A DNA stretch of 64,000 bases from Cryobacterium sp. MP_M3 (GCF_015752155.1 NZ_JADOVI010000004.1:62001-126000); one strand, 5' to 3'; shown: positions 15,880 through 25,010, numbered from the stretch's first letter. Notes: generated by a model not told the origin, from the sequence alone. Numbers and translations are program-made.

Positions 15880-17196
15880 ATGACCATCGCATCCGTTGAC
15901 CAGGCCATCCAGCTGATCAGCACCGGAGCCGCCACGGGCAGCACCTGCAGCCCCGACCTCGCCGCCGGGCCGTGGGAATTCGACGCCGGAACACCGGGCT
16001 ACGGTCCGGGCTCGTCCATGGGCGACGTGATCCCGACCGGGTCGCCACGCCAGGGGGCACTGCCGGAGTCCTACCGGGTGGCGACTCCGGAGGAGCTGGC
16101 CGACCGCATCCGCGCCGCGAAGAAGACCCTCGGCGACCGGGTGGTCGTCCTGGGCCACTTCTACCAGCGGGACGAGGTGCTCCAGCACGCCGATTTCGTC
16201 GGTGACTCGTTCCAGCTGGCCCAGGCAACCAAGAGCCGGCCCGACGCGGAGGCCATCGTCTTCTGCGGCGTGCACTTCATGGCCGAGACCGCCGACCTGC
16301 TCTCCACCCCGGCCCAGGCCGTGATCCTGCCCAACCTCGCCGCGGGCTGCTCGATGGCCGACATGGCCGACATCGACTCGGTCACCGACTGCTGGGAACA
16401 GCTCGAGGAGCAGTACGGCACGGCCCCGGATGCCGACGGGCGGGTTCCCGTCGTCCCGGTCACCTACATGAACTCCTCGGCGGCGCTCAAGGCGTTCTGC
16501 GGCGCGCACGGCGGCATCGTCTGCACCTCGTCGAACGCGGAGACCGTGCTCGAGTGGGCGTTCGAACGCGGCCAGCGGGTGCTGTTCTTCCCCGACCAGC
16601 ACCTCGGCCGCAACACGGCCAAAGCCATGGGTGTGCCGCTCGACCGGATGCCGATGTGGAACCCGCGCAAGCCGCTCGGCGGCAACACGGCGGCCGAACT
16701 CGACGCCGCCCAGGTCGTGCTCTGGCACGGCTTCTGCAGCGTGCACAAGCGCTTCACCGTCGACCAGATCGACACCGCCCGCCGGGAGCACCCCGGCGTG
16801 CGGGTGATCGTGCACCCGGAGTGCCCGATGGCCGTCGTGGACGCCGCGGACGAGTACGGCTCCACCGACTACATCACCAAGGCCATCGAAGCGGCTCCCG
16901 CGGGGTCGACGTTCGCCATCGGCACGGAGATCAACCTCGTGCAGCGCCTCGCGGCCCAGCACCCGGAGCACACGATCTTCTGCCTCGACCCGGTGATCTG
17001 CCCGTGCTCGACGATGTACCGCATCCACGCCGGCTACCTGGCCTGGGTGCTCGAGGGCCTGGTCGGCACCGTCGACCGGCCACCCGTCGTGCTCAACCGG
17101 ATCCTCGTGTCGGACGACGTCGCGGCGCCTGCCCGCACCGCCCTCGAACGGATGCTCGCGGCCCGGCCGCCCGCACCGGCCCGCCAGGACGCCTGA
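15880..17196 (+). CDS. nadA: Quinolinate synthase NadA
   Basis: A 438-residue [4Fe-4S] enzyme that condenses iminoaspartate with dihydroxyacetone phosphate to quinolinate, the second step of de novo NAD synthesis. LGHFYQRDEVLQHADFVGDS is the substrate-binding start. Cluster cysteines are recognisable in AAGCSM, the GFCSVHK/HPECPM region and CPCSTMYRI. It is longer than the roughly 350-residue E. coli protein because of a 65-residue N-terminal extension, as in other long-type NadA. ATG 15880 follows GAGGAG. It is first of nadA-nadB-nadC, one base before nadB, and probably repressed by NrtR. Confidence 0.96.
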   Translation: MTIASVDQAIQLISTGAATGSTCSPDLAAGPWEFDAGTPGYGPGSSMGDVIPTGSPRQGALPESYRVATPEELADRIRAAKKTLGDRVVVLGHFYQRDEVLQHADFVGDSFQLAQATKSRPDAEAIVFCGVHFMAETADLLSTPAQAVILPNLAAGCSMADMADIDSVTDCWEQLEEQYGTAPDADGRVPVVPVTYMNSSAALKAFCGAHGGIVCTSSNAETVLEWAFERGQRVLFFPDQHLGRNTAKAMGVPLDRMPMWNPRKPLGGNTAAELDAAQVVLWHGFCSVHKRFTVDQIDTARREHPGVRVIVHPECPMAVVDAADEYGSTDYITKAIEAAPAGSTFAIGTEINLVQRLAAQHPEHTIFCLDPVICPCSTMYRIHAGYLAWVLEGLVGTVDRPPVVLNRILVSDDVAAPARTALERMLAARPPAPARQDA

Positions 17197-17197
17197 C

Positions 17198-18859
17198 ATG
17201 GCAAGCGTCCTCGTCGTCGGCAGCGGCCTGGCCGGGCTGATCGCCGCCATCCGGGCGACCGACGCCGGCCACACCGTCACCCTGGTGACCAAGGCGGCCC
17301 TGCCGGACAGCAATACCCGGTACGCCCAGGGCGGCATCGCCGCTGCGATGTTCCCCGACGACTCGGTGGAATCCCACCTGGTCGACACCCTGCGCGCCGG
17401 GGCAGGCCTCTGCGATCCCGCCGCCGCCCGGGTGCTGTGCATGGAGGGTCCCGCCCGGGTGCGGGACCTCATCCGCTTCGGCGTCGACTTCGACCGGGAT
17501 GAGTCCGGGGTCACCCGCGGGCTCGAAGCCGCGCATTCCCGGTCGCGCGTGCTGCACGCCGGTGGCGACGCGACCGGCGCCGCCATCGAGTCCGCCCTGG
17601 TCGCCACCGTGCGGGAACGCGCGGAACGCGCCCTCACCCTCCCCGCGGGAACCGACGGCGCCGGGCCCCGCCTGCTCGTGCGCGAACACACCATGCTCGT
17701 CGACCTCGTCGTGGAGGGCGGCCGGGTGGGCGGCGCGATTCTGCTCGGCCCCGACGGTGAACTGCAGAGCCTCACCGCGGACTCGGTCATCCTCGCCACC
17801 GGCGGTGCAGGCTCCCTCTACCCGCACACCACGAATCCGGCGCTGGCCACCGGCGACGGGGTGGCAGCGGCCTGGCGCGCCGGCGCGGCCGTCGCCGACC
17901 TGGAGTTCTACCAGTTCCACCCGACCGCCCTCGCGGTGCCCGGCACCCCCCTCGTCTCGGAGGCGGTGCGCGGCGAGGGTGCCGTGCTCCGCAACGCGCT
18001 CGGCACCCGGTTCATGCTCGACGTGCACCCGGGCGCCGAACTCGCGCCCCGCGACGTCGTCGCCCGCAGCATCGCCCATGAGATGGCCGGGCAGGACGGG
18101 GCTCCCGTGCTGCTGGACGCCACCGGGCTCGGCCGCGAGCTGCTCGAACACCGGTTCCCGACCATCACCGCGGCCTGCCGCAAGGCCGGCCTGGACTGGG
18201 CCGCCGAGCCGATCCCGGTCGCCCCGGCCGCCCACTATTGGATGGGCGGCGTGCTCACCGACATCTGGGGCCGTGCCAGCCTGCCCGGCCTCTACGCCGT
18301 CGGTGAGACGGCCCGCACCGGAGCGCACGGCGCCAACCGGCTGGCCTCGAACTCCCTCCTCGAGGCGGCCGTGTTCGCCGACCGGGCCGTGCGCGCCCTG
18401 GGGGTCTCCCCTGTCGCCGGCGTGGATGCCGGCGCCGATACCGTCCATGGCACGATGGATTCCCGGCACGCGGCGGCCCCGTCCGGCCGATCGCCCCGGC
18501 CGTTCGCCGACCGGGATGGAATCCAGCGCGTCATGTGGCAGTACGCCGGCGTGCTCCGGAGCGGCGAAGGCCTCGCCGCAGCCGCCACGACCCTGGCCGG
18601 CTGGAACCGCCCTGCCACCGGCCCGGATGCCGACCCCCGCCTTGATATGCAGATCCAGGCATACGAAGACGCCAACCTGTTCGACCTCGCCCGGATCACC
18701 GTGGCGGCGGCGCTCGGCCGGGAGGAATCCCGCGGCGCCCACTACCGTTCCGATTTCCCTTCCAGCCGGCCTGAGCTCGCCCACACGGTCGCCCTGAGCC
18801 GGGCAACCGTCGAAACAACCGAAACGAACACCGAGGCCGAGGAGGCCATCGCATGCTGA
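17198..18859 (+). CDS. nadB: L-aspartate oxidase NadB
   Basis: A 553-residue FAD enzyme oxidising L-aspartate to iminoaspartate for NadA. The Rossmann start VLVVGSGLAGLIAAIRA, NTRYAQGGIAAAM, HSRSRVLHAGGDATG, DLEFYQFHPTAL, the active-site region SEAVRGEGAVLRN and GANRLASNSLLEA are all typical. The C-terminal helical part is present though shorter than in E. coli. ATG 17198 comes directly after the nadA stop, and the 3' end overlaps nadC by seven bases, so the three are translationally coupled. Confidence 0.95.
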   Translation: MASVLVVGSGLAGLIAAIRATDAGHTVTLVTKAALPDSNTRYAQGGIAAAMFPDDSVESHLVDTLRAGAGLCDPAAARVLCMEGPARVRDLIRFGVDFDRDESGVTRGLEAAHSRSRVLHAGGDATGAAIESALVATVRERAERALTLPAGTDGAGPRLLVREHTMLVDLVVEGGRVGGAILLGPDGELQSLTADSVILATGGAGSLYPHTTNPALATGDGVAAAWRAGAAVADLEFYQFHPTALAVPGTPLVSEAVRGEGAVLRNALGTRFMLDVHPGAELAPRDVVARSIAHEMAGQDGAPVLLDATGLGRELLEHRFPTITAACRKAGLDWAAEPIPVAPAAHYWMGGVLTDIWGRASLPGLYAVGETARTGAHGANRLASNSLLEAAVFADRAVRALGVSPVAGVDAGADTVHGTMDSRHAAAPSGRSPRPFADRDGIQRVMWQYAGVLRSGEGLAAAATTLAGWNRPATGPDADPRLDMQIQAYEDANLFDLARITVAAALGREESRGAHYRSDFPSSRPELAHTVALSRATVETTETNTEAEEAIAC

Positions 18860-19710
18860 CCCTGACTGCCATCGACACCGTCGTGCGCGCCGCCCTCGAC
18901 GAAGACGCCCCCTGGGGCGATGTGACCAGCGAGGTGCTCATCCCCGCCGACGCCGTGGCGACCGCCCAGCTCGTCGCACGGGAGTCCGGCGTCTTCAGCG
19001 GCGGCCAGGTGTTCGCCTCCGCGTTCCGGCTGACCGACCAGCGCATCGACGTGCGCCTGTTCGTGGCGGACGGCGCCGCATTCGAGCCGGGAGAGGTGCT
19101 CGCGGAGGCGTCCGGGCCCGCCCGCGGCATCCTCCAGGCCGAACGGATCGGACTGAACTTCGTGCAACGGATGAGCGGCATCGCCACCCTCACCGCGCTA
19201 TATGTCGCCGAGACGGCCGGCACCCGCGCCCGTATCGTGGACACCAGGAAGACCACTCCCGGTCTGCGCGCGATCGAGCGCCACGCCGTGCGGAGCGGCG
19301 GCGGCCACAACCACCGCTTCAGCCTGTCCGACGCCGTGATGGCCAAGGACAACCACCTGGCCGTGCTCACCGCCGGCGGCCTCGGGCTCACCGAGGCGCT
19401 GCTCCAGGTGCGGGACCGCATCTCGCACACGACGCACCTCGAGGTGGAGGTGGACCGGATCGACCAGATCGAACCGGTGCTGGCCGCCGGCGTCGACACC
19501 ATCATGCTCGACAACTTCACCCCGGAGGACCTCACGGAGGGCGTTCGGCTCACCGCCGGCCGCGCCCTGGTCGAGGCCAGCGGCGGGGTCTCGCTGGCCA
19601 CCGTGCGCGACATCGCCGAGTCGGGGGTCGACATCATCTCGGTCGGAGCCTTGACCCACAGCGTGCGCTCACTCGACCTCGGCCTCGACATCGCGGTGCT
19701 CGAGGCCTGA
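18853..19710 (+). CDS. nadC: Nicotinate-nucleotide pyrophosphorylase (carboxylating) NadC
   Basis: A 285-residue type II phosphoribosyltransferase that joins quinolinate to PRPP, releasing CO2 and giving nicotinate mononucleotide. DEDAPWGDVTSEV at the N-terminus, LNFVQRMSGIAT, the substrate-binding run DTRKTTPGLRAIERHAVRSG with GGGHNHRFSLSDAVMAKDNH, and EVEVDRIDQ are canonical. The length is normal. It overlaps nadB by seven bases and is followed seven bases later by a cysteine desulfurase in the same operon. Confidence 0.96.
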   Translation: MLTLTAIDTVVRAALDEDAPWGDVTSEVLIPADAVATAQLVARESGVFSGGQVFASAFRLTDQRIDVRLFVADGAAFEPGEVLAEASGPARGILQAERIGLNFVQRMSGIATLTALYVAETAGTRARIVDTRKTTPGLRAIERHAVRSGGGHNHRFSLSDAVMAKDNHLAVLTAGGLGLTEALLQVRDRISHTTHLEVEVDRIDQIEPVLAAGVDTIMLDNFTPEDLTEGVRLTAGRALVEASGGVSLATVRDIAESGVDIISVGALTHSVRSLDLGLDIAVLEA

Positions 19711-19717
19711 GCCGCTG

Positions 19718-20863
19718 ATGGTCTACCTCGACAACGCCGCCACCACCCCCGTGCGCCGGGAGGTGCTCGACGCGCTCTGGCCGCAGCTCACCGGCGGGTT
19801 CGGCAACCCGTCCAGCCACCACCAGGTGGGAGAGGCCGCGGCCGCCACCCTGCTCGCGGCACGGACGGCGGTCGCCGCGGTACTCGGCTGCCGGGCCACC
19901 GAGGTGGTCTTCACGAGCGGCGGCACCGAGGCCGACAACCTCGCGGTCAAGGGCATCGCCCTCGGGTCGCCCCGTGGCCGGCAGATCATCACCACCCCGA
20001 TCGAACACGAGGCGGTGCTCGAGTCCTGCGACTACCTGCGACGCCTGCACGGCTTCGAGATCACCCTGCTCGACCCGGATGCCTCCGGTCGGGTCGACCC
20101 CGAGCAGTTGCGCCGCCTGCTCCGCCCGGAGACGACCCTGGTGTCCGTGCAGTACGCCAACAACGAGGTCGGCACAATCCAGCCGCTCCGCGAGCTCACC
20201 GCCGTCGCCCGGGCGGCGGGGGTGCCGTTCCACACGGATGCCGTGCAGGCCGCCGGCTGGCTCTCCCTCTCCGTCGCTGAGCTGGGCGTCGACGCTCTCA
20301 GCCTGTCTGGGCACAAGCTCGGCGCCCCCCAGGGGATCGGGGCCGCCTACCTGCGCCGCCGCCTGGTGATCGAACCGTTGGTGCACGGCGGCGGCCAGGA
20401 ACGCGGCACCCGCAGTGGAACCGAGAATGTCGCGGGTGCCGTCGCCCTCGCGGTCGCGCTGGGCCTGGCCGAGCAGGAGCGCGTGGCCGCCTCGGAGCGC
20501 GTGACCGGGCTGCGCGACGCCTTCATCGCAACGGTGCTGGCCGGCACGTCCGCCGCCCGGCTCACCGGGCATCCGTCCGCGCGCCTGCCCGGAAGCGCAT
20601 CCTTCGTCTTCCCCGGCACCAGCGGTGAAGCCGTCCTGCTCGAACTGGAACAGCGCGGGATCGTCTGTTCAAGCGGCTCGGCCTGTGCGGCAGGCAGCGA
20701 CGAGCCTTCGCACGTGCTCACCGCACTGGGGCTCCCGGCGGAGGAGGCGCTCACCGCCGTGCGGTTCACCCTGGCGTCCGGTACGACCGCCGCCGAGGCC
20801 GGCCAGGCCGCGGCCGCCGTGCAGGACGCCGTCGCGGCCGTGCAGCACCTCGGCCGCCGCTGA
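19718..20863 (+). CDS. Cysteine desulfurase (NifS/IscS family) in the nad operon
   Basis: A 381-residue PLP enzyme that removes sulfur from cysteine. YLDNAATTPVRREV at the start, SGGTEADNLAVKG, YANNEVGTIQPL, LSGHKLGAPQGIGA (PLP lysine) and the catalytic loop SSGSACAAGSDEPSHVL are clear. It probably provides sulfur for the oxygen-sensitive NadA [4Fe-4S] cluster; nadABC-nifS clusters are known in several phyla. Only seven bases separate it from nadC. ATG 19718 is used; no alternative start is better. It could also serve tRNA thiolation, but no MnmA gene is visible here. Confidence 0.92.
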   Translation: MVYLDNAATTPVRREVLDALWPQLTGGFGNPSSHHQVGEAAAATLLAARTAVAAVLGCRATEVVFTSGGTEADNLAVKGIALGSPRGRQIITTPIEHEAVLESCDYLRRLHGFEITLLDPDASGRVDPEQLRRLLRPETTLVSVQYANNEVGTIQPLRELTAVARAAGVPFHTDAVQAAGWLSLSVAELGVDALSLSGHKLGAPQGIGAAYLRRRLVIEPLVHGGGQERGTRSGTENVAGAVALAVALGLAEQERVAASERVTGLRDAFIATVLAGTSAARLTGHPSARLPGSASFVFPGTSGEAVLLELEQRGIVCSSGSACAAGSDEPSHVLTALGLPAEEALTAVRFTLASGTTAAEAGQAAAAVQDAVAAVQHLGRR

Positions 20864-20870
20864 CCCGGTT

Positions 20871-20902
20871 CGCCCGCGCCCGCGCGGGAACGCTCGCGGG
20901 CG
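20871..20902 (+). terminator. GC-rich hairpin after the nad operon
   Basis: CGCCCGCG (20871-20878) pairs with CGCGGGCG (20895-20902), followed by more GC-rich self-complementary sequence to 20910. There is no T-tract. Its position right after the desulfurase stop suggests it ends the nad transcript, but this is weak evidence. Confidence 0.35.
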
Positions 20903-21042
20903 CGCCCGCGTAGAGAGGCCCCGTATTCCCCCCTGCGGAGAAAAAAGTTCAAAAATATTCCGTGGCCGAAAACAGCGGAAACATCAGCATAAATGCATCA
21001 ATGTATCTCTGGTCGCGGTCCTACCGCCAGGCCCCGGATGCG

Positions 21043-21100
21043 CGACCCCCGTCGCGGGGTCGTAGAATTACGCTAAGAGGCGAAAAGCCCAAGTTGGGCT
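21043..21100 (+). promoter_or_regulatory. adhE promoter and structured leader
   Basis: The 252 bp before adhE are AT-rich from about 20930 to 21010, unlike their surroundings. A hairpin (CGACCCC 21043-21049 with GGGGTCG 21056-21062) directly precedes the -10-like TAGAAT at 21063-21068. A perfect palindrome AGCCCAA-G-TTGGGCT (21086-21100) lies in the expected 5' leader, shortly before AAGAGGGG and ATG 21117. The first or second element could be an operator; the last could be a protein site or leader hairpin. I do not see a Rex-type site. Confidence 0.45.
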
Positions 21101-21116
21101 GCCGAAGAGGGGCACC

Positions 21117-23861
21117 ATGACAATAATCGACAAACCAGTCACCGAGTCACTTGCAACAACAATTGACACCCTGGTTAAAGGCGCGAGCGAGGCACTGCTC
21201 GAATATGCCAATTTCACGCAGGAACAGATCGACCACATCGTCAAGAAGGCGTCGGTAGCGGCCCTCAGCAAGCATGCCGAACTGGCTGTTCACGCTGTAG
21301 AGGAAACCGGCCGCGGCGTCTTCGAAGACAAGGCCGTGAAGAACCTGTTCGCATGCGAGCACGTGACGAACTCCATGCAGAACCTTAAAACAGTCGGCGT
21401 TATCAGCCACGACGAAATTACCGGCATCACCGAAATCGCCGAGCCGGTCGGCGTTATCTGCGGAATCACCCCGGTGACGAACTGCACCTCGACCGCAATC
21501 TTTAAATCCCTTATCGCCCTTAAGACCCGCAACCCGATCGTGTTCGGTTTCCACCCCGCAGCCCAGCAATCCTCCGCTGCCGCCGCACGCATCGTGCGCG
21601 ACGCGGCCATCGCCGCCGGCGCGCCGAAGAATTGTATCCAGTGGATCGAAGTTCCTTCGCTCGAGGCCAGCACCCTGCTGATGAACCACCCGGGCGTGGC
21701 CACCATCCTCGCGACCGGTGGAAACGCCATGGTCCGCGCGGCTTACTCCTGCGGCAAGCCGGCCCTCGGTGTCGGTGCCGGTAACGTGCCGGCCTTCATC
21801 GAGAAGAGCGCCAAGCTCAAGCGTGCCGTCAACGACGTCGTGCTCTCGAAGGCCTTCGACTACGGCATGATCTGCGCTTCGGAGCAGGCCGTCATCATCG
21901 AAGAGCCCCTCTACAACGAGGCCATGGCCGAGTTCAAGCTCCTCCACGCCTACCGGGTCACCCCGGCCGAGAAGACCATGCTCGAAGAGTTCATCTTCGG
22001 CGTGCAGGCCAACTCGGAGAACTGCGGCGGCGCCAAGCTGAACGCCTCCGTCGTCGGCAAGTCGCCGGTCTGGATCGCCCAGCAGGCCGGATTCACCGTT
22101 CCGGAAGACACGTCGATCATCCTGGTCGAGGTTGCAAGCGTTGGACCGCACGAGCCGATGACCCGCGAGAAGCTCGCCCCGGTCCTCGCCGTGCTGCACG
22201 CCAAGGACACCGAAGAAGGCATCTCGCTCTCCGAGCAGATGGTGGAATTCGACGGTCTCGGCCACTCCGGCTCGATCCACAGCGAGAACCCCGCGATCAT
22301 CGAGGAGTTCGGCAAGCGTGTCAAGGCCGTTCGCATCATCACCAACGCCCCGAGCTCGCTCGGTGGCATCGGTGACATCTACAACGCCTTCATCCCCTCG
22401 CTGACCCTCGGCTGTGGCTCGTACGGCCACAACTCCGTGTCGAACAACGTGTCGGCGATCAACCTCATCAACGTCAAGCGGATCGGTCGAAGGAACAACA
22501 ACTTGCAGTGGTTCAAGGTCCCCGCCAAGACGTACTTCGAGCCGAACGCCATCCGTTACCTGACGGACATGCGCAACGTGGAACGCGTCACCATCGTCAC
22601 CGACGCGACCATGACCAAGCTCGGCTTCGTCGACAAGATCCTCGACGTGCTCAACCGCCGCGAGAACCGCGTGTCGCTGCAGATCATCGACAACGTGCTC
22701 CCCGAGCCGACCGTGGCCGCCGTCACCAAGGGTGCCGAAGAGATGCGGGCCTTCAAGCCCGACACGATCATCGCCCTCGGCGGTGGCTCGCCGATGGACG
22801 CCGCCAAGGTGATGTGGCTCCTCTACGAACACCCCGAAATCGAATTCTCCGACATGAAGGAAAAGTTCTTCGACGTGCGCAAGCGCGCGTTCAAGTTCCC
22901 CGACCTCGGTGAACTCGCCAAGCTCGTCTGCATCCCGACCACCTCGGGAACCGGCTCAGAAATGACACCGTTCGCCGTCATCACGGACGAGGTCAGCGGA
23001 GTGAAGTACCCGCTCGCCGACTACGCCCTGCTGCCGACCGTCGCGATCATCGACCCGTCGCTGACCGCTGCGATGCCGTCGTTCCTCGTCGCCGACTCCG
23101 GCTTCGATGCCCTGACGCACGCGACAGAGGCCTACGTCTCCGTCTATGCGAACGACTTCACCGACGGCCTGTGCCTGCACGCGATCAAGCTCATCTTCGA
23201 GAACATCGCGATCAGCGCCAACGGCACGGCGAACAGCACGGACGCCGGCGTCATCAAGGCCCGCGAGAAGATGCACAACGCATCCTCGATCGCCGGAATG
23301 GCTTTCGGTAACGCGTTCCTCGGTATTTGTCACGCGATGGCCCACGTCACGGGTGCGCAGCTCCACTTGATCCACGGTCGAGTGAACGCCACGTACCTGC
23401 CGCACGTGATCCGTTACAACGGGCTCATCCCGACCAAGCTGACCAGCTGGCCCAAGTACGAGAGCTACATCGCTCCCGAGCGTTTCCAGCAGATCGCCAA
23501 GCACCTCGGCCTCCCGGCCTCGACGCCTGAAGAGGGCATCGAGTCCTACGCCCAGGCCGTCGAGAAGCTGCGCGACCAGGTCGGCATCAAGCCGTCCTTC
23601 CAGGCCCAGGGCGTCAACGAGGAAGACTTCATCGGTCGCCTCGACGCCCTCGCGATGGGCGCCTACGGCGACCAGTGCGCACCGGCCAACCCGCGCATGC
23701 CGATGCTCGCCGACATGAAGACCATCATGGAAGCCGCGTACTACGGCACCTCGTTCAAGGAGGTGCGCGCCAACCGCGCCGCCGTCGTGGACGAAGCGAT
23801 CAAGACCGGCGCCGAAGAGCACGGCGACGCCAAGAAGCCCGCACGCAAGGCAACCAAGTAG
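21117..23861 (+). CDS. adhE: Bifunctional acetaldehyde-CoA/alcohol dehydrogenase AdhE
   Basis: A 914-residue fusion enzyme that reduces acetyl-CoA to acetaldehyde and then ethanol, regenerating NAD in oxygen limitation. The N-terminal CoA-acylating aldehyde dehydrogenase half (about 1-450) holds catalytic Cys253 in DYGMICASEQAV. The linker leads to an iron-dependent alcohol dehydrogenase (about 470-880) with GGGSPMDAAKVMW, PTTSGTGSEMTPFAVI, DALTHATEAYVS and metal-ligand His residues in ICHAMAHVTG and LIHGRVNA. The C-terminus ends in a Lys/Ala tail. The first 30 or so codons use rare AT-ending triplets (ATA, ACA, TCA, CTT), while later codons are highly biased, as in a strongly expressed gene. 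Monocistronic, with a strong terminator. Confidence 0.96.
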   Translation: MTIIDKPVTESLATTIDTLVKGASEALLEYANFTQEQIDHIVKKASVAALSKHAELAVHAVEETGRGVFEDKAVKNLFACEHVTNSMQNLKTVGVISHDEITGITEIAEPVGVICGITPVTNCTSTAIFKSLIALKTRNPIVFGFHPAAQQSSAAAARIVRDAAIAAGAPKNCIQWIEVPSLEASTLLMNHPGVATILATGGNAMVRAAYSCGKPALGVGAGNVPAFIEKSAKLKRAVNDVVLSKAFDYGMICASEQAVIIEEPLYNEAMAEFKLLHAYRVTPAEKTMLEEFIFGVQANSENCGGAKLNASVVGKSPVWIAQQAGFTVPEDTSIILVEVASVGPHEPMTREKLAPVLAVLHAKDTEEGISLSEQMVEFDGLGHSGSIHSENPAIIEEFGKRVKAVRIITNAPSSLGGIGDIYNAFIPSLTLGCGSYGHNSVSNNVSAINLINVKRIGRRNNNLQWFKVPAKTYFEPNAIRYLTDMRNVERVTIVTDATMTKLGFVDKILDVLNRRENRVSLQIIDNVLPEPTVAAVTKGAEEMRAFKPDTIIALGGGSPMDAAKVMWLLYEHPEIEFSDMKEKFFDVRKRAFKFPDLGELAKLVCIPTTSGTGSEMTPFAVITDEVSGVKYPLADYALLPTVAIIDPSLTAAMPSFLVADSGFDALTHATEAYVSVYANDFTDGLCLHAIKLIFENIAISANGTANSTDAGVIKAREKMHNASSIAGMAFGNAFLGICHAMAHVTGAQLHLIHGRVNATYLPHVIRYNGLIPTKLTSWPKYESYIAPERFQQIAKHLGLPASTPEEGIESYAQAVEKLRDQVGIKPSFQAQGVNEEDFIGRLDALAMGAYGDQCAPANPRMPMLADMKTIMEAAYYGTSFKEVRANRAAVVDEAIKTGAEEHGDAKKPARKATK

Positions 23862-23883
23862 GCTTCACCGCCCGCTGAATGCA

Positions 23884-23920
23884 GAACGGCCCCGCACCGA
23901 AAGGTGCGGGGCCGTTCTTT
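23884..23920 (+). terminator. Strong intrinsic terminator after adhE
   Basis: A 15-bp perfect stem (23884-23898 with 23103-relative partner 23903-23917) is closed by a GAAA tetraloop and followed by TTT. It lies 22 bp after the adhE stop and just before the convergent isomerase gene, so it may serve both directions. Confidence 0.88.
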
Positions 23921-23930
23921 GTGCCGGCGT

Positions 23931-24647
23931 TCAGAGCCAGCGCGGCGGCGCGGGGATGTCCCCCGCGCCGGAGGACACTCCCCGGGTGCCTCTGCCGGCG
24001 GCCCAGGCGGTGAGGGCGGCGAGGGAGCCGCTGAGCTGCACCTCCGCATCCGCCGCCCCCCTGGAGGCGCTCTCGGAATCGGTGGGCGTCAGACGGATGC
24101 CCGGTTCACCCCTGGCCTGCCAGGCCCCGGTGATGTCGCCGAGGATGCGCTCGAGCACCGGTACCGGAATGTCCTGGAACGAGGCGCCCGCGTTCAGGTC
24201 GACGGCGTGGATCCAGACCTCCCGGGTGCGCATCCACAGCGTTTCCGACACGGGGACCATGGCGCCCTGGCCGTTCCGCACCGGATAGTCCCACCGGGAT
24301 TCTGGCAAGTCACCCCAGCACGCGGCAAGGTGGGCCGCCGAGTCGCCGAAGAGCCGCCGCAGCGCGTCGGGGGCGAGCAGGGCGCCCTCCCTGATCTCGG
24401 TGTTGCGCACCTCCGCAGAGGCGTACATCGGCGTCTCAACGCCGGTGGAGGCCCACTGCGCCAGTCGGCCGAGGGCGAGGGCGTTGCAGCCGACGTGGGC
24501 CACGACGTGCGCGCGGCTCCAGCCGGGAAGCAGGGACTCCCCCGCCAGCGCACCGTCGGGAAGGGCGTCGAGCCCGCGGCGGAAGAACTCGGTGCCGAGG
24601 CCGGCCGCCTGCACCGTGGCGGTCGGGTCAGACTGACGCTGAGGCAT
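23931..24647 (-). CDS. Mycothiol-dependent maleylpyruvate isomerase family protein
   Basis: A 238-residue DinB-like four-helix protein with a C-terminal sterol-carrier-like domain. Metal-ligand histidines are visible in GWSRAHVVAHVG and REVWIHAVDLN, and FFRRGLDALPDGAL and NAGASFQDIP fit maleylpyruvate isomerase of Corynebacterium glutamicum (gentisate pathway), which uses mycothiol. No other gentisate gene is near, so it may act on another electrophile. ATG 24647 has GGGAGAG upstream. It is convergent with adhE. Confidence 0.85.
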   Translation of the reverse strand: MPQRQSDPTATVQAAGLGTEFFRRGLDALPDGALAGESLLPGWSRAHVVAHVGCNALALGRLAQWASTGVETPMYASAEVRNTEIREGALLAPDALRRLFGDSAAHLAACWGDLPESRWDYPVRNGQGAMVPVSETLWMRTREVWIHAVDLNAGASFQDIPVPVLERILGDITGAWQARGEPGIRLTPTDSESASRGAADAEVQLSGSLAALTAWAAGRGTRGVSSGAGDIPAPPRWL

Positions 24648-24721
24648 GCGACTCTCCCTGGATCACTGGAGGATCCGGTTGACCGCCCCGCGCCCCATCC
24701 TCGCAGGAGTGGCCGGGAACG

Positions 24722-24756
24722 AGAAAACCCCCGGAATCGCGAGGATTCCGGGGGTT
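24722..24756 (-). terminator. Intrinsic terminator of the initiator tRNA gene
   Basis: A 13-bp perfect stem (24726-24738 with 24744-24756) and a 5-base loop, followed on the minus strand by a T-run TTTT-CTC, begin three bases after the tRNA CCA end. Confidence 0.88.
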
Positions 24757-24758
24757 AT

Positions 24759-24835
24759 TGGTTGCGGGGGCAGGATTTGAACCTACGACCTCTGGGTTAT
24801 GAGCCCAGCGAGCTACCGAACTGCTCCACCCCGCG
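24759..24835 (-). tRNA. Initiator tRNA-fMet (CAT anticodon), CCA encoded
   Basis: Read on the minus strand, the gene gives a complete 77-nt cloverleaf. It starts CGCGGGGTGGAGCAG, has the anticodon stem-loop CTGGG-CTCATAA-CCCAG, and the T arm has loop TTCAAAT. The C1-A72 mismatch (first base C, acceptor end CCCCGCAA) and the three G-C pairs next to the anticodon loop mark an initiator rather than an elongator methionine tRNA. The 3' CCA (24759-24761) is encoded. A TAAATT box at 24847-24852 may be its -10 element. Confidence 0.95.
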
Positions 24836-24926
24836 CTACAAGTACAAATTTACCACAGCCTCGCGAACCGGCCGACCACGGCCCCCGTTTTCACGGGCGC
24901 CGCTCTCACCGGCCCAGACGCCGAAA

Positions 24927-24987
24927 CGCGGGTGCCGTCCCGCTTCGCCGGTGGGAGATCCACCGGCGGAGCGGCACGGCACCCGCG
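24927..24987 (-). terminator. Long inverted repeat after the UPF0182 gene
   Basis: Arms of about 28 bases (24927-24954 and 24960-24987) pair with only one wobble and one mismatch around a 5-base loop. Two sub-stems are perfect: CGCGGGTGCCGT with ACGGCACCCGCG, and the inner CGCCGGTGG with CCACCGGCG. On the minus strand it is followed by TTTCGG. It lies 23 bp after the UPF0182 stop and is probably its terminator, though the length suggests it could also be a mobile palindrome. Confidence 0.6.
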
Positions 24988-25010
24988 CGTGGCGGATGGT
25001 GCCTGCCGGG

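Noticed and set aside
15607-17799. Long minus-strand frame across nadA/nadB
   Set aside because: It is the antisense shadow of well-identified nadA and nadB with no recognisable domain.
20930-21116. Rex-type operator before adhE
   Set aside because: I could not find a TTGTGAA-N4-TTCACAA-like site; the palindromes present have other sequences.
24759-24835. Elongator tRNA-Met
   Set aside because: The C1-A72 mismatch and three G-C pairs beside the anticodon loop favour the initiator type.
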